A DNA stretch of 64,000 nucleotides from Bacillus pumilus (GTDB lineage Bacteria; Bacillota; Bacilli; Bacillales; Bacillaceae): assembly GCF_024498355.1 (NCBI RefSeq), contig NZ_CP101833.1, forward strand, positions 2,213,001-2,277,000, written 5' to 3'. The position numbers and the translations under genes were made by a program. Shown here in pieces: positions 27,409 to 39,615 of this stretch (position 1 is its first letter; the number at the start of each line of letters is the position of its first letter). The notes under the pieces are model-generated. The model made no database searches. It was given only the letters and a program-made list of their open reading frames with translations, and was not told where the DNA came from.

Positions 27409-28530
27409 CTATTCTAAGAAGTCTTTTAATCGTTTACTTCTGCTTGGGTGTCTTAATTTACGAAGAGCTTTCGCTTCAATTTGGCGGATACGCTCTCTTG
27501 TTACGCCAAACACCTTTCCAACCTCTTCTAACGTGCGTGTTCTTCCGTCATCTAGTCCGAAACGTAGTCTCAGCACATTTTCTTCACGGTCCGTTAGCGT
27601 GTCTAATACATCTTCAAGCTGCTCTTTCAACAATTCGTATGCAGCATGGTCAGATGGAGACGTCGCCTCTTGGTCTTCAATAAAATCACCAAGATGCGAG
27701 TCATCTTCTTCACCAATAGGTGTTTCTAAAGAGACAGGCTCTTGTGCAATTTTAAGAATTTCTCTTACCTTTTCTGGGGTTAAATCCATGTCTTCAGCAA
27801 TTTCCTCTGGCGTTGGTTCTCTGCCTAGGTCTTGCAGAAGCTGTCTTTGAACACGGATCAATTTATTAATGGTTTCCACCATATGAACTGGAATACGGAT
27901 TGTTCTCGCCTGATCGGCAATGGCACGCGTGATCGCCTGTCTAATCCACCAAGTCGCATATGTTGAGAATTTGTATCCTTTGCGGTAATCAAACTTCTCA
28001 ACTGCCTTCATGAGCCCCATGTTTCCTTCTTGAATCAAGTCAAGGAAAAGCATACCACGACCGACGTAGCGTTTCGCAATACTGACAACGAGACGAAGGT
28101 TCGCTTCCGCTAATCTTCTTTTTGATTCCTCATCGCCTTCTTCGATCTTTTGAGCATACGTAATTTCTTCTTTAGCAGATAACAAATTGACGCGTCCGAT
28201 TTCTTTTAAGTACATACGAACAGGATCATTAATTTTGACACCTGGTGGTACGCTTAAATCATTCAGGTCAAATTCCTCTTCTGCTTTAGCCAGCTGCTGA
28301 ACATTTGGGTCTTCTGTCTCTTCATTTTCACTGATGAGCTCTACACCCTGTTCGCCTAAGTATTCATAGTATTCATCCATTTGGTCTGATTCAATTTCAA
28401 AGCTAGACATACGCTCTGCAATTTCTTCGTATGTTAAAACGCCCCGTTTTTTACCCGTTTCAGTGAGCTTATCTCTCACCTGTTCAAAGGTTAATTCAGT
28501 TTCGGTTTCGTGGGCTTGTTTATCAGCCAT
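27409..28530 (-). CDS. sigA: RNA polymerase major sigma factor SigA
   Basis: 373 residues (B. subtilis 371). Directs RNA polymerase to vegetative promoters. Region 1.1 at the N-terminus, region 1.2/2 with [35 protein letters not shown] and [15 protein letters not shown], region 3, and region 4 ending [19 protein letters not shown]. Nearly identical to the Bacillus protein. ATG at 28528-28530 follows GGAGGGATC; a 55-codon upstream in-frame extension has no support. Distal gene of the dnaG-sigA unit, with 201 bases between them. Confidence 0.98.
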   Translation of the reverse strand: MADKQAHETETELTFEQVRDKLTETGKKRGVLTYEEIAERMSSFEIESDQMDEYYEYLGEQGVELISENEETEDPNVQQLAKAEEEFDLNDLSVPPGVKINDPVRMYLKEIGRVNLLSAKEEITYAQKIEEGDEESKRRLAEANLRLVVSIAKRYVGRGMLFLDLIQEGNMGLMKAVEKFDYRKGYKFSTYATWWIRQAITRAIADQARTIRIPVHMVETINKLIRVQRQLLQDLGREPTPEEIAEDMDLTPEKVREILKIAQEPVSLETPIGEEDDSHLGDFIEDQEATSPSDHAAYELLKEQLEDVLDTLTDREENVLRLRFGLDDGRTRTLEEVGKVFGVTRERIRQIEAKALRKLRHPSRSKRLKDFLE

Positions 28531-28731
28531 TATGGATCCCTCCTTCCAAAGCTTGCAACGAATTCTAAAGTAACTTGCGATTTGCATCCGCTCTGCTTTT
28601 CTCTCTCTATCAAACAGATGAGCAAATAGGAATAAAATAAATAATGATGAAGGCAAGATGCTTGCGGTCTTATGCTCCTCCCCTAAAGGATTCATTGCCA
28701 GCCGTAAGTCTTGTCATAAATATTAGACGTA

Positions 28732-30561
28732 TTACTTCAGCGAACGGTTCAACTGAATAATTTCTTTTGCAAGTGTTGCCGCTTTGAAGAAATCTTTTTG
28801 CCTCTCCGCCTCTGCACGTTCTAGTTCTTTTTCCTTTATCATTGACAAATTCCGATGATTCAACACTTTTTTTACATAATCACTTAATTCAGCTTCACTT
28901 AGTTCGTCTCCAACTTGAATCATTAATATATCCGTCAGAAGCTGACTTATCACATCATCTTCCAACCGGTTCATCAGGTGCTGCGGCGTCGGTTCTTTGC
29001 CTTCTTCATACAATGCATAAATGTACGTTGCCAGCGCCCTGTGCGTATCTATATTAAATTCAATCCCTACTCTGTCAAGCACTTTGCGGATCACGTCATC
29101 GCTTTTTAACATATGAGCAAGCAGCATTCTCTCTGCATTTTCATATGCCGGCCGCAGACGCTTTCTTCTCACCTGTGTTGACAAATGTGCACGCCGTTTT
29201 TCAAGCCCACTTTCTTCCTGCGTGCTTTTGGCTTCTTGCCGCTGCTGCTTTTCAAACAGCTCCAGTTGTTCCTTTAATGAGTCAAGTGAGATCGAGAACT
29301 CTCCAGCAAGCTGTTTCATGTAAATCTCTTGTTCCAAGGAGCCGTTTAACCGGCTGATTTCTCGGAGAACTTGCTTCATATAAGCAAGACGGTCTCCTTC
29401 GTCTGATAAATTCTTTCCTCTTCGGAAAAAATTCATCTTAAATGTCATTAATGTCACACTTGCATCTATGATGTCATTCCTAAATTTCTCGCCGCCATAT
29501 TTACGAATGTAATCATCTGGATCGAGTCCATCTGGTATCATGGCAACGCGAACTTTACATCCTCTTTTTCCAAGCAAATCTGACGCTTTCATGGTCGCTT
29601 CATATCCGGCCGTGTCAGAGTCATAACAGAGGATGATCTCTTCTACGTTCCGTCTGAGCAGTTTAACGTGCTCTTCTGTTAAAGACGTACCCATTGTTGC
29701 AACACTTTCGCCAACACCAGATGTGACAGCTGAGATGACGTCAGCAAATCCTTCGAAAAGGACCGCCCGTTCGCGTTTTCTAATATGCATACGCGCGTCA
29801 TGAAAGTGATAGAGCAGCTTACTTTTATGAAAAAGTGGCGTTTCAGGACTATTCATATACTTAGGCTGCTGATTACCAAGTGATCTTCCGGAAAAAGCGA
29901 CGACCGTCCCGTGATGATCATGAATTGGAAACATGACACGATCCCTAAAACGATCAAAAAAGCCTGTGCCGTTTTCTCGTTGAATCAAAAGACCAGCTTT
30001 CTCCATCATCATAGGATCAAACCCTCGTTTTTCTAAAAACTTGGTCATGAAATCCCAAGAGTCAAGAGCATACCCGATCTCAAACTTGGCAATTGTTTCA
30101 TCCGTAAAGCCTCTGGACCGTAAATAATCGAGTGCGTTTTGACCTTCCTTTGTATTTACCAGCAAATGGTGGTAAAATTTCTTAAGAAGCTCATGTGCCT
30201 CAATCATTTTATGATTTGCTGTATCCTCTTGCTGAGAGGAACTGATCTGAGCATTCGCTACATGATCAGGCAAATCAATATGGTACTTATCAGCAACATG
30301 TGAAACGGCTTCAATAAATGAGTAGCCTTCCATTTGTCTGAGGAACGAAAACACATTACCTCCAGCACCACAGCCAAAACAATGGAAGATTTGCTTATCT
30401 GCTGAAACAGAGAATGAAGGAGTATTTTCACCATGGAATGGACAAAGACCGAAGTAATTTCGACCTTGTTTTCTAAGCTGTACGTATTCTCCAATCACTT
30501 CGACAATGTCTGCGTTTTTTTGGATCTGCTCCAAAAGTTCATCTGGTATACGTTTGCTCAT
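28732..30561 (-). CDS. dnaG: DNA primase
   Basis: 609 residues. Makes RNA primers for replication with DnaC helicase. N-terminal zinc domain with C40, H43, C61, C64; catalytic TOPRIM core with the acidic motifs EGFADV (about 267-272) and [11 protein letters not shown] (about 308-318), then [10 protein letters not shown]-terminal helicase-binding helical domain beginning near 450. Starts ATG after GGAGTG at longish spacing. Upstream of sigA as in the classical macromolecular synthesis operon. Confidence 0.97.
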   Translation of the reverse strand: MSKRIPDELLEQIQKNADIVEVIGEYVQLRKQGRNYFGLCPFHGENTPSFSVSADKQIFHCFGCGAGGNVFSFLRQMEGYSFIEAVSHVADKYHIDLPDHVANAQISSSQQEDTANHKMIEAHELLKKFYHHLLVNTKEGQNALDYLRSRGFTDETIAKFEIGYALDSWDFMTKFLEKRGFDPMMMEKAGLLIQRENGTGFFDRFRDRVMFPIHDHHGTVVAFSGRSLGNQQPKYMNSPETPLFHKSKLLYHFHDARMHIRKRERAVLFEGFADVISAVTSGVGESVATMGTSLTEEHVKLLRRNVEEIILCYDSDTAGYEATMKASDLLGKRGCKVRVAMIPDGLDPDDYIRKYGGEKFRNDIIDASVTLMTFKMNFFRRGKNLSDEGDRLAYMKQVLREISRLNGSLEQEIYMKQLAGEFSISLDSLKEQLELFEKQQRQEAKSTQEESGLEKRRAHLSTQVRRKRLRPAYENAERMLLAHMLKSDDVIRKVLDRVGIEFNIDTHRALATYIYALYEEGKEPTPQHLMNRLEDDVISQLLTDILMIQVGDELSEAELSDYVKKVLNHRNLSMIKEKELERAEAERQKDFFKAATLAKEIIQLNRSLK

Positions 30562-30594
30562 CCTAATAACACTCCGTCGTACATTATTCGCCTT

Positions 30595-31095
30595 TTAATT
30601 CAAAAATCCTTCATGATTCGACAGGATTTTTTGTAGTTGCGTAATAAATCGCTTTTTATCCTCTTCCAAAAGCTTTTTGGGACCTTTTCCGTATATACCT
30701 TTTCTTCGCTGTTTGCTGGAAACATGCCTGCGTTCCAAATCAAAATCAATTGTTTCGTTTGTGTACATCCGTCCTCTTTCAGACAGAACAATGACATGTC
30801 TTGGAAGCAGTAAGGAGGCAAGACCAATATCTTGGGTGACGACAATATCATGTGCGGCAGCTGAGTTCGCAATGACTAAATCCGCTGCTTCCTTATGTGT
30901 ATCTACAAACCGCCAATCTTCAAGTGGTGATCTTTTGGTTTGAAAATGCTCATATGAAGCAATGAAAGTCACAGATACTTGAAACTGAGATGCGACAGAA
31001 AGGATTTCGTCTTTTACAGGACAAGCATCTGCATCGACATAAATCGTCCTCTCTCTTTTACGTTCATTCAGGTGACTAATTCTCCATCCCTCCAC
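30595..31095 (-). CDS. yqxD: UPF0178/DUF188 family protein YqxD
   Basis: 166 residues. YaiI/YqxD family with a PIN-like nuclease fold; activity not established. Characteristic motifs: [13 protein letters not shown] (about 19-31), [26 protein letters not shown] (a longer conserved block, about 72-97). GTG at 31093-31095 is the only in-frame start with a plausible site (AGGA, seven bases); it gives a longer N-terminus than usual, so the start is uncertain. It lies 33 bases before dnaG, as in B. subtilis, and may be cotranscribed. Confidence 0.8.
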   Translation of the reverse strand: MEGWRISHLNERKRERTIYVDADACPVKDEILSVASQFQVSVTFIASYEHFQTKRSPLEDWRFVDTHKEAADLVIANSAAAHDIVVTQDIGLASLLLPRHVIVLSERGRMYTNETIDFDLERRHVSSKQRRKGIYGKGPKKLLEEDKKRFITQLQKILSNHEGFLN

Positions 31096-31333
31096 CTTAT
31101 TCCTGCTTTAAAGAAGCAAAAAGACCATACTTTTCCCCCATAAAGCAATCAACAGTAAAACTCATTTTGTCGAAAAGTTATGTTCAGAATCACTTGACTT
31201 CTGCCAATATTAGTTTATTCGTTCTTGACTTAACTTAAACCTAAAATCAATCATTTTATCACAATTTTTTATTATAATACAAATGCAGCAAATATGCCAT
31301 TATTTTTGTTTACCCGTTTCCCACCATAGGAAA

Positions 31334-31358
31334 AACCCAGGAGGAGCATCCTGAGTTT
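31334..31358 (-). terminator. yqfL terminator
   Basis: Nine-base stem AACTCAGGA / TCCTGGGTT (one mismatch) followed by TTTCC on the minus strand, overlapping the yqfL stop. Confidence 0.6.
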
Positions 31359-32178
31359 ATTCGGAACCTCTTTTGGTCAGCATTTGATGAATGACATTCG
31401 CCGTTTCCTCAACTGCTTTATTCGATACATCGACAACTTGACAGTTAATTCGGTCAACCACTTTTTCAAAATACTCTAGTTCCTCTTTAATCCGCTCGAT
31501 GTTCGCATAAATTGCTCGATCATTTAAACCTAGAGATTTTAAACGTTCTTTACGAATATGATTGAGTTTGTCTGGACTAATTTTCAGGCCAATGCATTTC
31601 TTTGGATCAACTGAGAATAACTCTTCTGGCGGATCTACTTCAGGAACAATCGGAACGTTCGCTACCTTCAGCCGCTTATGCGCCAAATATTGAGAAAGCG
31701 GTGTCTTGGACGTGCGTGATACACCAATGAGCACAATATCAGCTTTTAGAATGCCTCTTGGATCTCTGCCATCATCATACTTTACAGCGAACTCAATGGC
31801 TTCTACTTTTTTAAAATAGTCCTCATCTAATTGACGTACACGACCCGGCTCATGTTTCGCTTCATTTCCATATGCGGTCTCCATTTTATCAATAAGTGGA
31901 CCAATGATGTCATAGTAAACGACTCCGTTTGCTTCTGCCTCTTCTATTAAAAATTGACGCATTTCTGGCACAACGAGAGTAAAGCAGACGATCCCGTTAT
32001 CTGCTTTCGCCAGTGAAATGACTTCTTTAATCGTACCGATATCCTCAACATATGGGATTCTTCTAATATTTGAATGGTCTGATGAACCGCCATCAAATTG
32101 GCTAAGTGCCGCTTTGACCACGAGCTCTGCGGTTTCTCCTACTGAATCTGATACAACAAAAATTACGCGATTACTCAT
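31357..32178 (-). CDS. yqfL: PEP synthase/PPDK regulatory-type kinase-phosphorylase YqfL
   Basis: 273 residues. DUF299 family; members phosphorylate and dephosphorylate pyruvate phosphate dikinase or PEP synthase using ADP or phosphate. P-loop GVSRTSKTP at residues 152-160 and the N-terminal [11 protein letters not shown] (8-18) are diagnostic. In B. subtilis YqfL works with CcpN in control of gluconeogenic genes. ATG at 32176-32178 follows GAGGGGATG; longer frame has no site. Lies 25 bases after ccpN, same operon. Confidence 0.9.
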   Translation of the reverse strand: MSNRVIFVVSDSVGETAELVVKAALSQFDGGSSDHSNIRRIPYVEDIGTIKEVISLAKADNGIVCFTLVVPEMRQFLIEEAEANGVVYYDIIGPLIDKMETAYGNEAKHEPGRVRQLDEDYFKKVEAIEFAVKYDDGRDPRGILKADIVLIGVSRTSKTPLSQYLAHKRLKVANVPIVPEVDPPEELFSVDPKKCIGLKISPDKLNHIRKERLKSLGLNDRAIYANIERIKEELEYFEKVVDRINCQVVDVSNKAVEETANVIHQMLTKRGSE

Positions 32179-32203
32179 AACATCCCCTCGCAGTCTTCTG
32201 TAA

Positions 32204-32842
32204 TTAGATAATTTCATTCTCCGATAAGCTAACAAGTATTTTCGTCATGTTTGTTTTCGTAATTCTGCCGACAACTTCAAAGCCTTTATCCGTTTCTTTT
32301 ATGACAGGAAGTGCGTCTATTTGCTTTTCAATCAAGTGCTTGGCCACATCCATAATGAAATCTTCCTTGCGGCAAACGGTGATGTTCGGCATTCTTGTCA
32401 TAATAATATGGACAGGTATAGATGGAAGCTCTTGTTTTCCAATACTTGCTCGAAGGAGGTCTTTTCTTGATAACACGCCTGTTAAAATAGAGTGATCGTC
32501 CACAACGAATAATGTGCCCACATCCTCTAAAAACATCGTACAAATCGCATCATAAACCGAAACATTCTCATGTATCACCACTGGAATGGATTGGAAATCT
32601 TTCACTTGGAGTTTTTTCAGCTTATCTGCCAGAAGCTGCGTGCCTGTTTTTCCTGTAAAAAAGTAGCCGACCCTTGGCCTTGCTTCTAAAAATCCAGACA
32701 TTGTTAAAATGGCTAAATCCGGTCTGAGGGTAGCCCTTGTTAAGTTCAGCCGATCGGCGATATGCTCTCCAGTGATCGGACCATTCTCTTTGACAATCTG
32801 TAAAATCTGCTCTTGCCGTTTATTTAACTCGATTGTACTCAC
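32204..32842 (-). CDS. ccpN: gluconeogenesis repressor CcpN (HTH plus CBS pair)
   Basis: 212 residues, as in B. subtilis CcpN (YqzB), which represses gapB, pckA and sr1 during glycolytic growth. N-terminal winged helix-turn-helix (about 5-62, with [21 protein letters not shown]); C-terminal pair of CBS domains (about 80-205) binding nucleotides. Near-identical to CcpN. The GTG at 32840-32842 gives the expected MSTIEL start; AAAGGTG lies unusually close to it. First gene of ccpN-yqfL. Confidence 0.93.
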   Translation of the reverse strand: MSTIELNKRQEQILQIVKENGPITGEHIADRLNLTRATLRPDLAILTMSGFLEARPRVGYFFTGKTGTQLLADKLKKLQVKDFQSIPVVIHENVSVYDAICTMFLEDVGTLFVVDDHSILTGVLSRKDLLRASIGKQELPSIPVHIIMTRMPNITVCRKEDFIMDVAKHLIEKQIDALPVIKETDKGFEVVGRITKTNMTKILVSLSENEII

Positions 32843-32964
32843 CACCTTTAAATAGAGAGAGCGAATCTTTACTTTATGTATATCATTTTCATAACTCATC
32901 ATATTATAGCGCATCTTTGTCCGAATGAAACAAAAATCCGCTCAAAAACCGTGAATTAAATGAG

Positions 32965-33000
32965 TAAAAAACGATTGCCCTTCTCAAAAGGCAACCGTTC
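32965..33000 (-). terminator. glyS terminator
   Basis: Stem AACGGTTGCC / GGCAATCGTT followed by TTTTTAC on the minus strand. Confidence 0.8.
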
Positions 33001-33008
33001 TTAGGTAT

Positions 33009-35054
33009 TTATTTTACAATTAAATTGTTCATATTCGCAAATGATTGAATGACTTTGGCTAGCTTGACCATCTGTGCCAAACGATTTTGCTTCAGTTTTT
33101 CATCATCCGCATGAACCATTGTGTGATCGAAATAATGAACAATCGGCGCTTTTAAGGTATTTAACGCCTCAAGTGCTAAGTTGTATTCTCCTGCTGCCAC
33201 ATGTCCCTTAACAGCTTTCTCTACTTGCTGATACGCCTCAAATAGCTTTTGCTCGTGCTCATTTTCAAACAGTGCAGGCTGAATCTCTACATCTTCCCCT
33301 TTTTTACTGATTGAAATGACGCGGCCAAGTGCCTCAGCCGTTTCTTTGAAGCTTTCTTGTTTCACGCTCTCTTCAAGAACAGCTGCTTTTTTCACGACCG
33401 CATAAGGCTCAATATTTTCAACATCAAGCACTGCATCGGCCACATCATGACGGATATGCTCTGCTTGGAGGACATATTTTAAACGCTGCGTCAAAAACTC
33501 AATCAGAGCAGCTTCATGTTCTGCCTCTACTTGAGCAAGTGCTAACAGCTCTTTAAATGAAATATTCCAATGACGGTCGAGCAGGATTTGAACGATACCG
33601 CTCGCTTGTCTTCTGAGTCCATAAGGATCTTGAGAACCCGTTGGAATCACATCAATTGAAAAGAACGAACAAATAGAATCTAGTTTATCCGCTACTGCGA
33701 CAATCGCACCAATCAGAGTCGAAGGCGCCTTGTCACCGGCAAAACGCGGCATGTAGTGTTCGTTTATGCTCTTTGCGACTTCTTCGTGTTCGCCAAGTGC
33801 TTTTGCATATTTCTCACCCATGATTCCTTGTAATTCTGGGAATTCATAGACCATTTGAGTCACAAGGTCAAACTTAGAAATACTTGCTGCTCTTGCGACA
33901 CGTTTTGTTGTTTCGTCATCTGTGCTGACATGCGCTGCTAGGCGGGTCGCAATATCTGTCACTCTCTTCAGCTTGTCACCAATTGTTCCAAGCTTCTCAT
34001 GAAATACAACCTTATCAAGCTTTTTAATATTGTCTTCAATGACTAGTTTTTCGTCTTCTTTATAGAAGAATGCAGCATCTGATAAACGCGCACGAAGTAC
34101 TTTTTCGTTTCCTCTTGCGACATTTTCCAGCGCCTCACTGTTTCCGTTTCTGACCGTAATAAAATGAGGCAGCAATTCTCCTTGCTCATTTTTCACAGGG
34201 AAATAGCGCTGATGCTCTTTCATTGTCGTGACCAATACTTCTTCCGGCAATGCAAGGAACTCTTCTTCAAAGGAACCAAACAACACTGTTGGGTATTCAA
34301 CAAGATCGTTGACTTCCTCTAGAAGTTCAGGATCAACTGGAATGACCCAGCCTTTTTCTGAAGAAAGGGCATTTAGCTGCTCAGTAATCCATTGCTTTCT
34401 TTTACCTGCATCTGCAATGACAAATTGATCGTGTAATGTTTGCTCATAAGAAGCAGGTGAGTCAATGCTGGCTGTCGTACCGAGGAAGCGATGTCCTCTT
34501 GTCTCCCGTCCGCTTTTTACGCCTGCAATTTCAACGGGTACGATCTCTTGCCCGAATAAGCAAACAATCCATTTAATCGGACGGATATAGCGTAAATCTT
34601 CGCTTCCCCATCTCATGTTCTTTGGAAAGCTTAATGAAGCGGCAATCTCACCTAGCGCTGGGAGAAGGTCTTTGACTTGCTTTCCTTCTTGGAACTTTTG
34701 GACATGGACATAATCCACACCTTTGATCTCTTTGAAATAGAGATCCTCTGTTGAAGCGCCTTGTCCGCGGGCAAAGCCCTCAGCCGCTTTTGTCCAATTG
34801 CCTTCAGCGTCTTGAGCAATCTTTTTAGCTGGGCCTTTTGCTTCTTCTTTGATGTCTTCTTGTTTTTCTGCGACACCTTTGACGAGCACAGCAAGGCGTC
34901 TTGGTGAATTGAATAAAACAACATCTTCGAATGAAATATTTTGCGTTTCAAACCAAGCTTTTACTTTCTCACCTAGCTGCTTTGTGCTCTCTGGCATGAA
35001 ACGAGCCGGCATCTCTTCTAAGCCGATTTCGAGTAATACATCTTGTTTATTCAT
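33009..35054 (-). CDS. glyS: glycyl-tRNA synthetase beta chain
   Basis: 681 residues. Beta subunit of the alpha2beta2 glycyl-tRNA synthetase, providing tRNA binding. The N-terminus [17 protein letters not shown], central HD-like region ([20 protein letters not shown], about 393-412), and C-terminal DALR anticodon-binding domain (about 570-670) are visible. Overlaps glyQ by eight bases; expression governed by the T-box upstream of glyQ. Confidence 0.97.
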   Translation of the reverse strand: MNKQDVLLEIGLEEMPARFMPESTKQLGEKVKAWFETQNISFEDVVLFNSPRRLAVLVKGVAEKQEDIKEEAKGPAKKIAQDAEGNWTKAAEGFARGQGASTEDLYFKEIKGVDYVHVQKFQEGKQVKDLLPALGEIAASLSFPKNMRWGSEDLRYIRPIKWIVCLFGQEIVPVEIAGVKSGRETRGHRFLGTTASIDSPASYEQTLHDQFVIADAGKRKQWITEQLNALSSEKGWVIPVDPELLEEVNDLVEYPTVLFGSFEEEFLALPEEVLVTTMKEHQRYFPVKNEQGELLPHFITVRNGNSEALENVARGNEKVLRARLSDAAFFYKEDEKLVIEDNIKKLDKVVFHEKLGTIGDKLKRVTDIATRLAAHVSTDDETTKRVARAASISKFDLVTQMVYEFPELQGIMGEKYAKALGEHEEVAKSINEHYMPRFAGDKAPSTLIGAIVAVADKLDSICSFFSIDVIPTGSQDPYGLRRQASGIVQILLDRHWNISFKELLALAQVEAEHEAALIEFLTQRLKYVLQAEHIRHDVADAVLDVENIEPYAVVKKAAVLEESVKQESFKETAEALGRVISISKKGEDVEIQPALFENEHEQKLFEAYQQVEKAVKGHVAAGEYNLALEALNTLKAPIVHYFDHTMVHADDEKLKQNRLAQMVKLAKVIQSFANMNNLIVK

Positions 35055-35934
35055 GAGAAGCCGCCTCCTCTTTTAACATAGGAAATCCAAGTTTTTCTCG
35101 TTCTTCGTAATACGTTTTAGCCACTTTTCGCGCTAACTGACGTACTCTTCCAATATAGCCGGTTCGCTCAGTGACAGATATAGCGCCCTTTGCGTCGAGC
35201 AAGTTAAACGTATGAGAACATTTGAGTACATAATCGTATGCCGGGTGAACAAGTCCTTTGTCCATTTGGCTATGTGCTTCTTTCTCATAGGTTGTAAATA
35301 AATCGAACAGCATGTCAGTATTAGATGTTTCAAATGTATAAACAGAGTGCTCATATTCAGCCATTAAGAATAAATCTCTTACAGTAAATCCGTCTGTCCA
35401 TTCAAGGTCAAAGACATTTTCTTTGTCTTGGATGTAAGAGGCAAGACGTTCAATACCGTATGTGATTTCAACAGAAACTGGCTTACATTCTAAGCCGCCG
35501 ACTTGCTGAAAATACGTAAATTGCGTAATTTCCATGCCATCAAGCCAGACTTCCCAGCCGAGCCCTGCACAGCCAAGAGATGGATTTTCCCAGTTGTCTT
35601 CAACAAAACGAATATCATGTTTCAACGGGTCAATGCCAAGCGCCTTCAATGATTCAAGATACAATTCTTGAATATTGTCAGGTGATGGCTTAATGATCAC
35701 TTGAAATTGATGATGCTGATACAATCTATTTGGATTTTCTCCATATCTGCCATCAGCCGGGCGTCTAGAAGGCTCTACATACGCTACCTTCCACGGCTCT
35801 GGTCCGATGCTTCGCAGGAACGTGTATGGACTCATCGTTCCAGCACCTTTTTCTGTGTCATACGCTTGCATTAATACGCAGCCTTCATTTGACCAATGCT
35901 TTTGCAGCGTCAAAATCATGTCTTGAATATTCAA
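35047..35934 (-). CDS. glyQ: glycyl-tRNA synthetase alpha chain
   Basis: 295 residues, same as B. subtilis. Catalytic subunit forming glycyl-adenylate (class II motifs, e.g. [21 protein letters not shown] and [16 protein letters not shown] in part). TTG at 35932-35934 is the start: GGAGGTG lies six bases upstream and it gives the conserved [14 protein letters not shown]; the GTG nine bases further up is inside that site. Downstream of a glycine T-box. Confidence 0.97.
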   Translation of the reverse strand: MNIQDMILTLQKHWSNEGCVLMQAYDTEKGAGTMSPYTFLRSIGPEPWKVAYVEPSRRPADGRYGENPNRLYQHHQFQVIIKPSPDNIQELYLESLKALGIDPLKHDIRFVEDNWENPSLGCAGLGWEVWLDGMEITQFTYFQQVGGLECKPVSVEITYGIERLASYIQDKENVFDLEWTDGFTVRDLFLMAEYEHSVYTFETSNTDMLFDLFTTYEKEAHSQMDKGLVHPAYDYVLKCSHTFNLLDAKGAISVTERTGYIGRVRQLARKVAKTYYEEREKLGFPMLKEEAASHE

Positions 35935-36008
35935 TGATCGCACCTCCGTCTTTTCTATACCATCCGCTATGTATGGCGGGTGGGGACTAGAACCTCATAA
36001 GAGAACAC

Positions 36009-36182
36009 AAAAACTCCCGTCTCTATGCTCACAAGGTTCCTTGCAAACATAGGGACGAGAGTTTTTCCCGCGGTTCCACCCTATTTGCTGGTGTCGTAGC
36101 ACCCAGCCGCTTTGTTTTACGTTGCTCAAGAATGCCTTTCGTTACGCCTCCATCCTTAGCTTACACCGTCCTAAGGTCGCTT
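36009..36182 (-). ncRNA. glycine-specific T-box riboswitch (glyQS leader)
   Basis: The diagnostic T-box antiterminator sequence AGGGTGGAACCGCG occurs on the minus strand (36082-36069). It precedes a long terminator hairpin AAAACTCTCGTCCCTATG...CATAGAGACGGGAGTTTT (36066-36009) with T-run. Stem I region lies between 36180 and 36100; GGC followed by A at 36136-36134 (AAAGGCATT) is the likely glycine specifier codon. Uncharged tRNA-Gly should favour antitermination and glyQS expression. Confidence 0.93.
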
Positions 36183-36188
36183 TTATGG

Positions 36189-36216
36189 ATTATACGTAAG
36201 TACTTCTTTCTGTCAA
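36189..36216 (-). promoter_or_regulatory. SigA promoter of glyQS
   Basis: Perfect TTGACA (36216-36211) and perfect TATAAT (36194-36189) with a 16-base spacer, placing the start a few bases before the T-box leader. Confidence 0.85.
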
Positions 36217-36264
36217 TGCAACATATTTTATCTTAGATGATCTTACAAAAAGTCATGGAAGATG

Positions 36265-37035
36265 TCAACTTTTGTTTTCGTCACCCATTAGCTTTTTCAT
36301 GGATTCCATCTGATTCATGAATTTTTTTGATTTTAAATAAAGGCCTGAATACTCGTCATAGTAGTGATCCAGCACTTGACGAATTTCTTGTTTAGTCTGC
36401 GGTTTCACGTCAACTTGACCAAGCCTTGATAAATCAAAATAATGAAACAAACGAAGCAGTCTTGCAGCTGCTGGGGATAAGGGCAGTTTATATGGATCTT
36501 TAGAAAAGCAATTTTGGCAAATAAATCCGTTATCTCTAATCGAGAAATGGAACTGCCCTTCTTTTTGACCGCAGTGTACACATTGATCCAGTTCAGGCTT
36601 CATCCCCATCACTGATAACATTTTAACCTCTACAATAAATAAAATAATATCAGCATCTGTGCCTTCATTGAGATGACGTAAAGATTGAAGAAGGAGCTCA
36701 AACAAATAAGGGTTTGGCTTCTTTTCCTCCGTTCCTTTATCGAGTAATTCTGTCATATATGCGGCATATGCAGTCAGAAATAAATCTTCCCGGATGGCCC
36801 GCATGCTTTCGATCATTTCACCTTGCTGGAGCGTTCCAAGTCCTGTTGATGATTGGATAAGGAAGGTTCCGTATAAAAACGGCTGGCTTATGGCTGACAG
36901 GCGGCTGTTTGATTTTTTAGCACCTCTTGCCATCACACCAATTTTCCCATGCTCTCTAGTGAGCAGCGTGACAATTTTGTTTGTTTCGCCATAATCTGTT
37001 GTTCTAAGAACGATTCCTTCACTTTTAATGAGCAT
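36265..37035 (-). CDS. recO: DNA repair protein RecO
   Basis: 256 residues. Loads RecA with RecF/RecR. N-terminal OB fold (about 1-80, beginning [21 protein letters not shown] in part), helical domain, and a zinc-binding cluster CVHCG (about 150-154) and CQNCF (about 172-176). ATG start; 35 bases after yqzL. Confidence 0.96.
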   Translation of the reverse strand: MLIKSEGIVLRTTDYGETNKIVTLLTREHGKIGVMARGAKKSNSRLSAISQPFLYGTFLIQSSTGLGTLQQGEMIESMRAIREDLFLTAYAAYMTELLDKGTEEKKPNPYLFELLLQSLRHLNEGTDADIILFIVEVKMLSVMGMKPELDQCVHCGQKEGQFHFSIRDNGFICQNCFSKDPYKLPLSPAAARLLRLFHYFDLSRLGQVDVKPQTKQEIRQVLDHYYDEYSGLYLKSKKFMNQMESMKKLMGDENKS

Positions 37036-37070
37036 TTGTCTACACTCCGAGCGTTGGAGGGGGTCAAGAA

Positions 37071-37214
37071 TTATAAGATTGGAAAATCAAATCGTGCTAT
37101 CTCTTCTTCAAGTACATCGGGTCTTTCCAGGTTCTCCTTTTCTAACTCTTTGAAAAGCAGATACGTGTCAACGCTTCCTGTTTGTGAAAATACGTTCCAT
37201 GTAAAATTCAACAT
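37071..37214 (-). CDS. yqzL: small protein YqzL
   Basis: 47 residues, the family length. Begins [20 protein letters not shown] and ends with an acidic segment [12 protein letters not shown]. Function unknown; conserved between era and recO in Bacillus. ATG at 37212-37214 follows GGTGGGG by five bases. Confidence 0.85.
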   Translation of the reverse strand: MLNFTWNVFSQTGSVDTYLLFKELEKENLERPDVLEEEIARFDFPIL

Positions 37215-37361
37215 AAAAACCCCACCTTTCTTTATTAGAAGCAGCAACGCTACATCCAACATATTAACTTTATCTTGACCAGGCTACCTCCATTTCATGA
37301 TAAACAATTTTTACTAATCGAACCGCACCATTGTCAGATTTTATGACAAATGCAGCGATTT

Positions 37362-38673
<1,312 letters not shown>

Positions 38674-38771
38674 TCAGAAGAAATGGACCCACTGTCACAT
38701 TTATATTTTACATAATTCACGTGACATTTTCACGCCCATTTCTAAAAATGTTAATAAATAGTAATATTGTT

Positions 38772-39158
38772 CTATTGCATGATCTTCGGCAGGAAGATCA
38801 TCAACCCAATCATAACCGAAATCGCGGCGTAAACGCAAACAGCGCCTGCTGCAGCGTCCTTTGCTCTTTCTGCAAGCGGGTGCTTTTCTTCTGTCATAAG
38901 ATCCACTGTATGTTCAATGGCTGTGTTGACAAGTTCAAGTGCAAAGATTCCCCCACATAAAAGAAGCACGATCATCCATTCGACCGGTTCAATGTGAAAC
39001 CAAAAGCCGCAGATCACCACGATGATGGCTGCGACTGTATGAAATCGAAAATTCCGTTCATTCAAGAAAGTTCGCCAGATTCCTCTAAATGCATAATAAA
39101 AACTCCGAAAAAAACGGGCAAGCGGGCTGCGTTTCTTACGATGATCTCGAAAGGCCAT
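38772..39158 (-). CDS. dgkA: undecaprenol/diacylglycerol kinase family protein
   Basis: 128 residues, similar to B. subtilis DgkA (123), which phosphorylates undecaprenol for cell-wall carrier recycling. Three membrane helices; the catalytic motif ELVNTAIEHTVDL (about 70-82) and KDAAAGAVCV are visible. N-terminus basic. ATG at 39156-39158 overlaps ybeY by 23 bases with a weak GGATGA site; a longer start 15 codons upstream is possible. Confidence 0.9.
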   Translation of the reverse strand: MAFRDHRKKRSPLARFFRSFYYAFRGIWRTFLNERNFRFHTVAAIIVVICGFWFHIEPVEWMIVLLLCGGIFALELVNTAIEHTVDLMTEEKHPLAERAKDAAAGAVCVYAAISVMIGLMIFLPKIMQ

Positions 39159-39615
39159 AATCATCCAGAATTTTTGTCTGTTTGGCGAACATTTCTTTCT
39201 CATCTTCCTCTGTCATATGATCATAACCAAGTAAATGAAGGAAACCATGAATCGTTAAGAAGCCAAGCTCTCTCATAAAGGAATGTCCATATTCTTCTGC
39301 CTGCTCTTTCGTTCGATCAACACTAATGATAATGTCACCGAGTACCGGCGGGATGTCGCCCGCGCCAATGATCTCAATCTCACCTTCTCCTTCTTCCTCA
39401 AGTGCAAAGGAGATCACATCTGTTGGTGCGTCCTTTCCCCTGTATTCTTTGTTGATTTGATGAATTTCTTCATTCGAGACGATCGACACTGATACTTCCG
39501 CTTGATCTTTTACCTCAAGGGCATCCGCAGCAAATTGAAGAAGCTTTTCCATTTCTTCAAGATGCTCTTTTGATACTTGTCCTGTTTCATCTATTAAATC
39601 GATTAACAATGTCAT
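39136..39615 (-). CDS. ybeY: endoribonuclease YbeY
   Basis: 159 residues. Zinc endoribonuclease for rRNA maturation and ribosome quality control. Histidine triad HGFLHLLGYDH (about 120-130) is complete; R-rich and DVISFALEE motif upstream. Directly abuts pgpH, and dgkA starts within its end. Confidence 0.95.
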   Translation of the reverse strand: MTLLIDLIDETGQVSKEHLEEMEKLLQFAADALEVKDQAEVSVSIVSNEEIHQINKEYRGKDAPTDVISFALEEEGEGEIEIIGAGDIPPVLGDIIISVDRTKEQAEEYGHSFMRELGFLTIHGFLHLLGYDHMTEEDEKEMFAKQTKILDDYGLSRSS

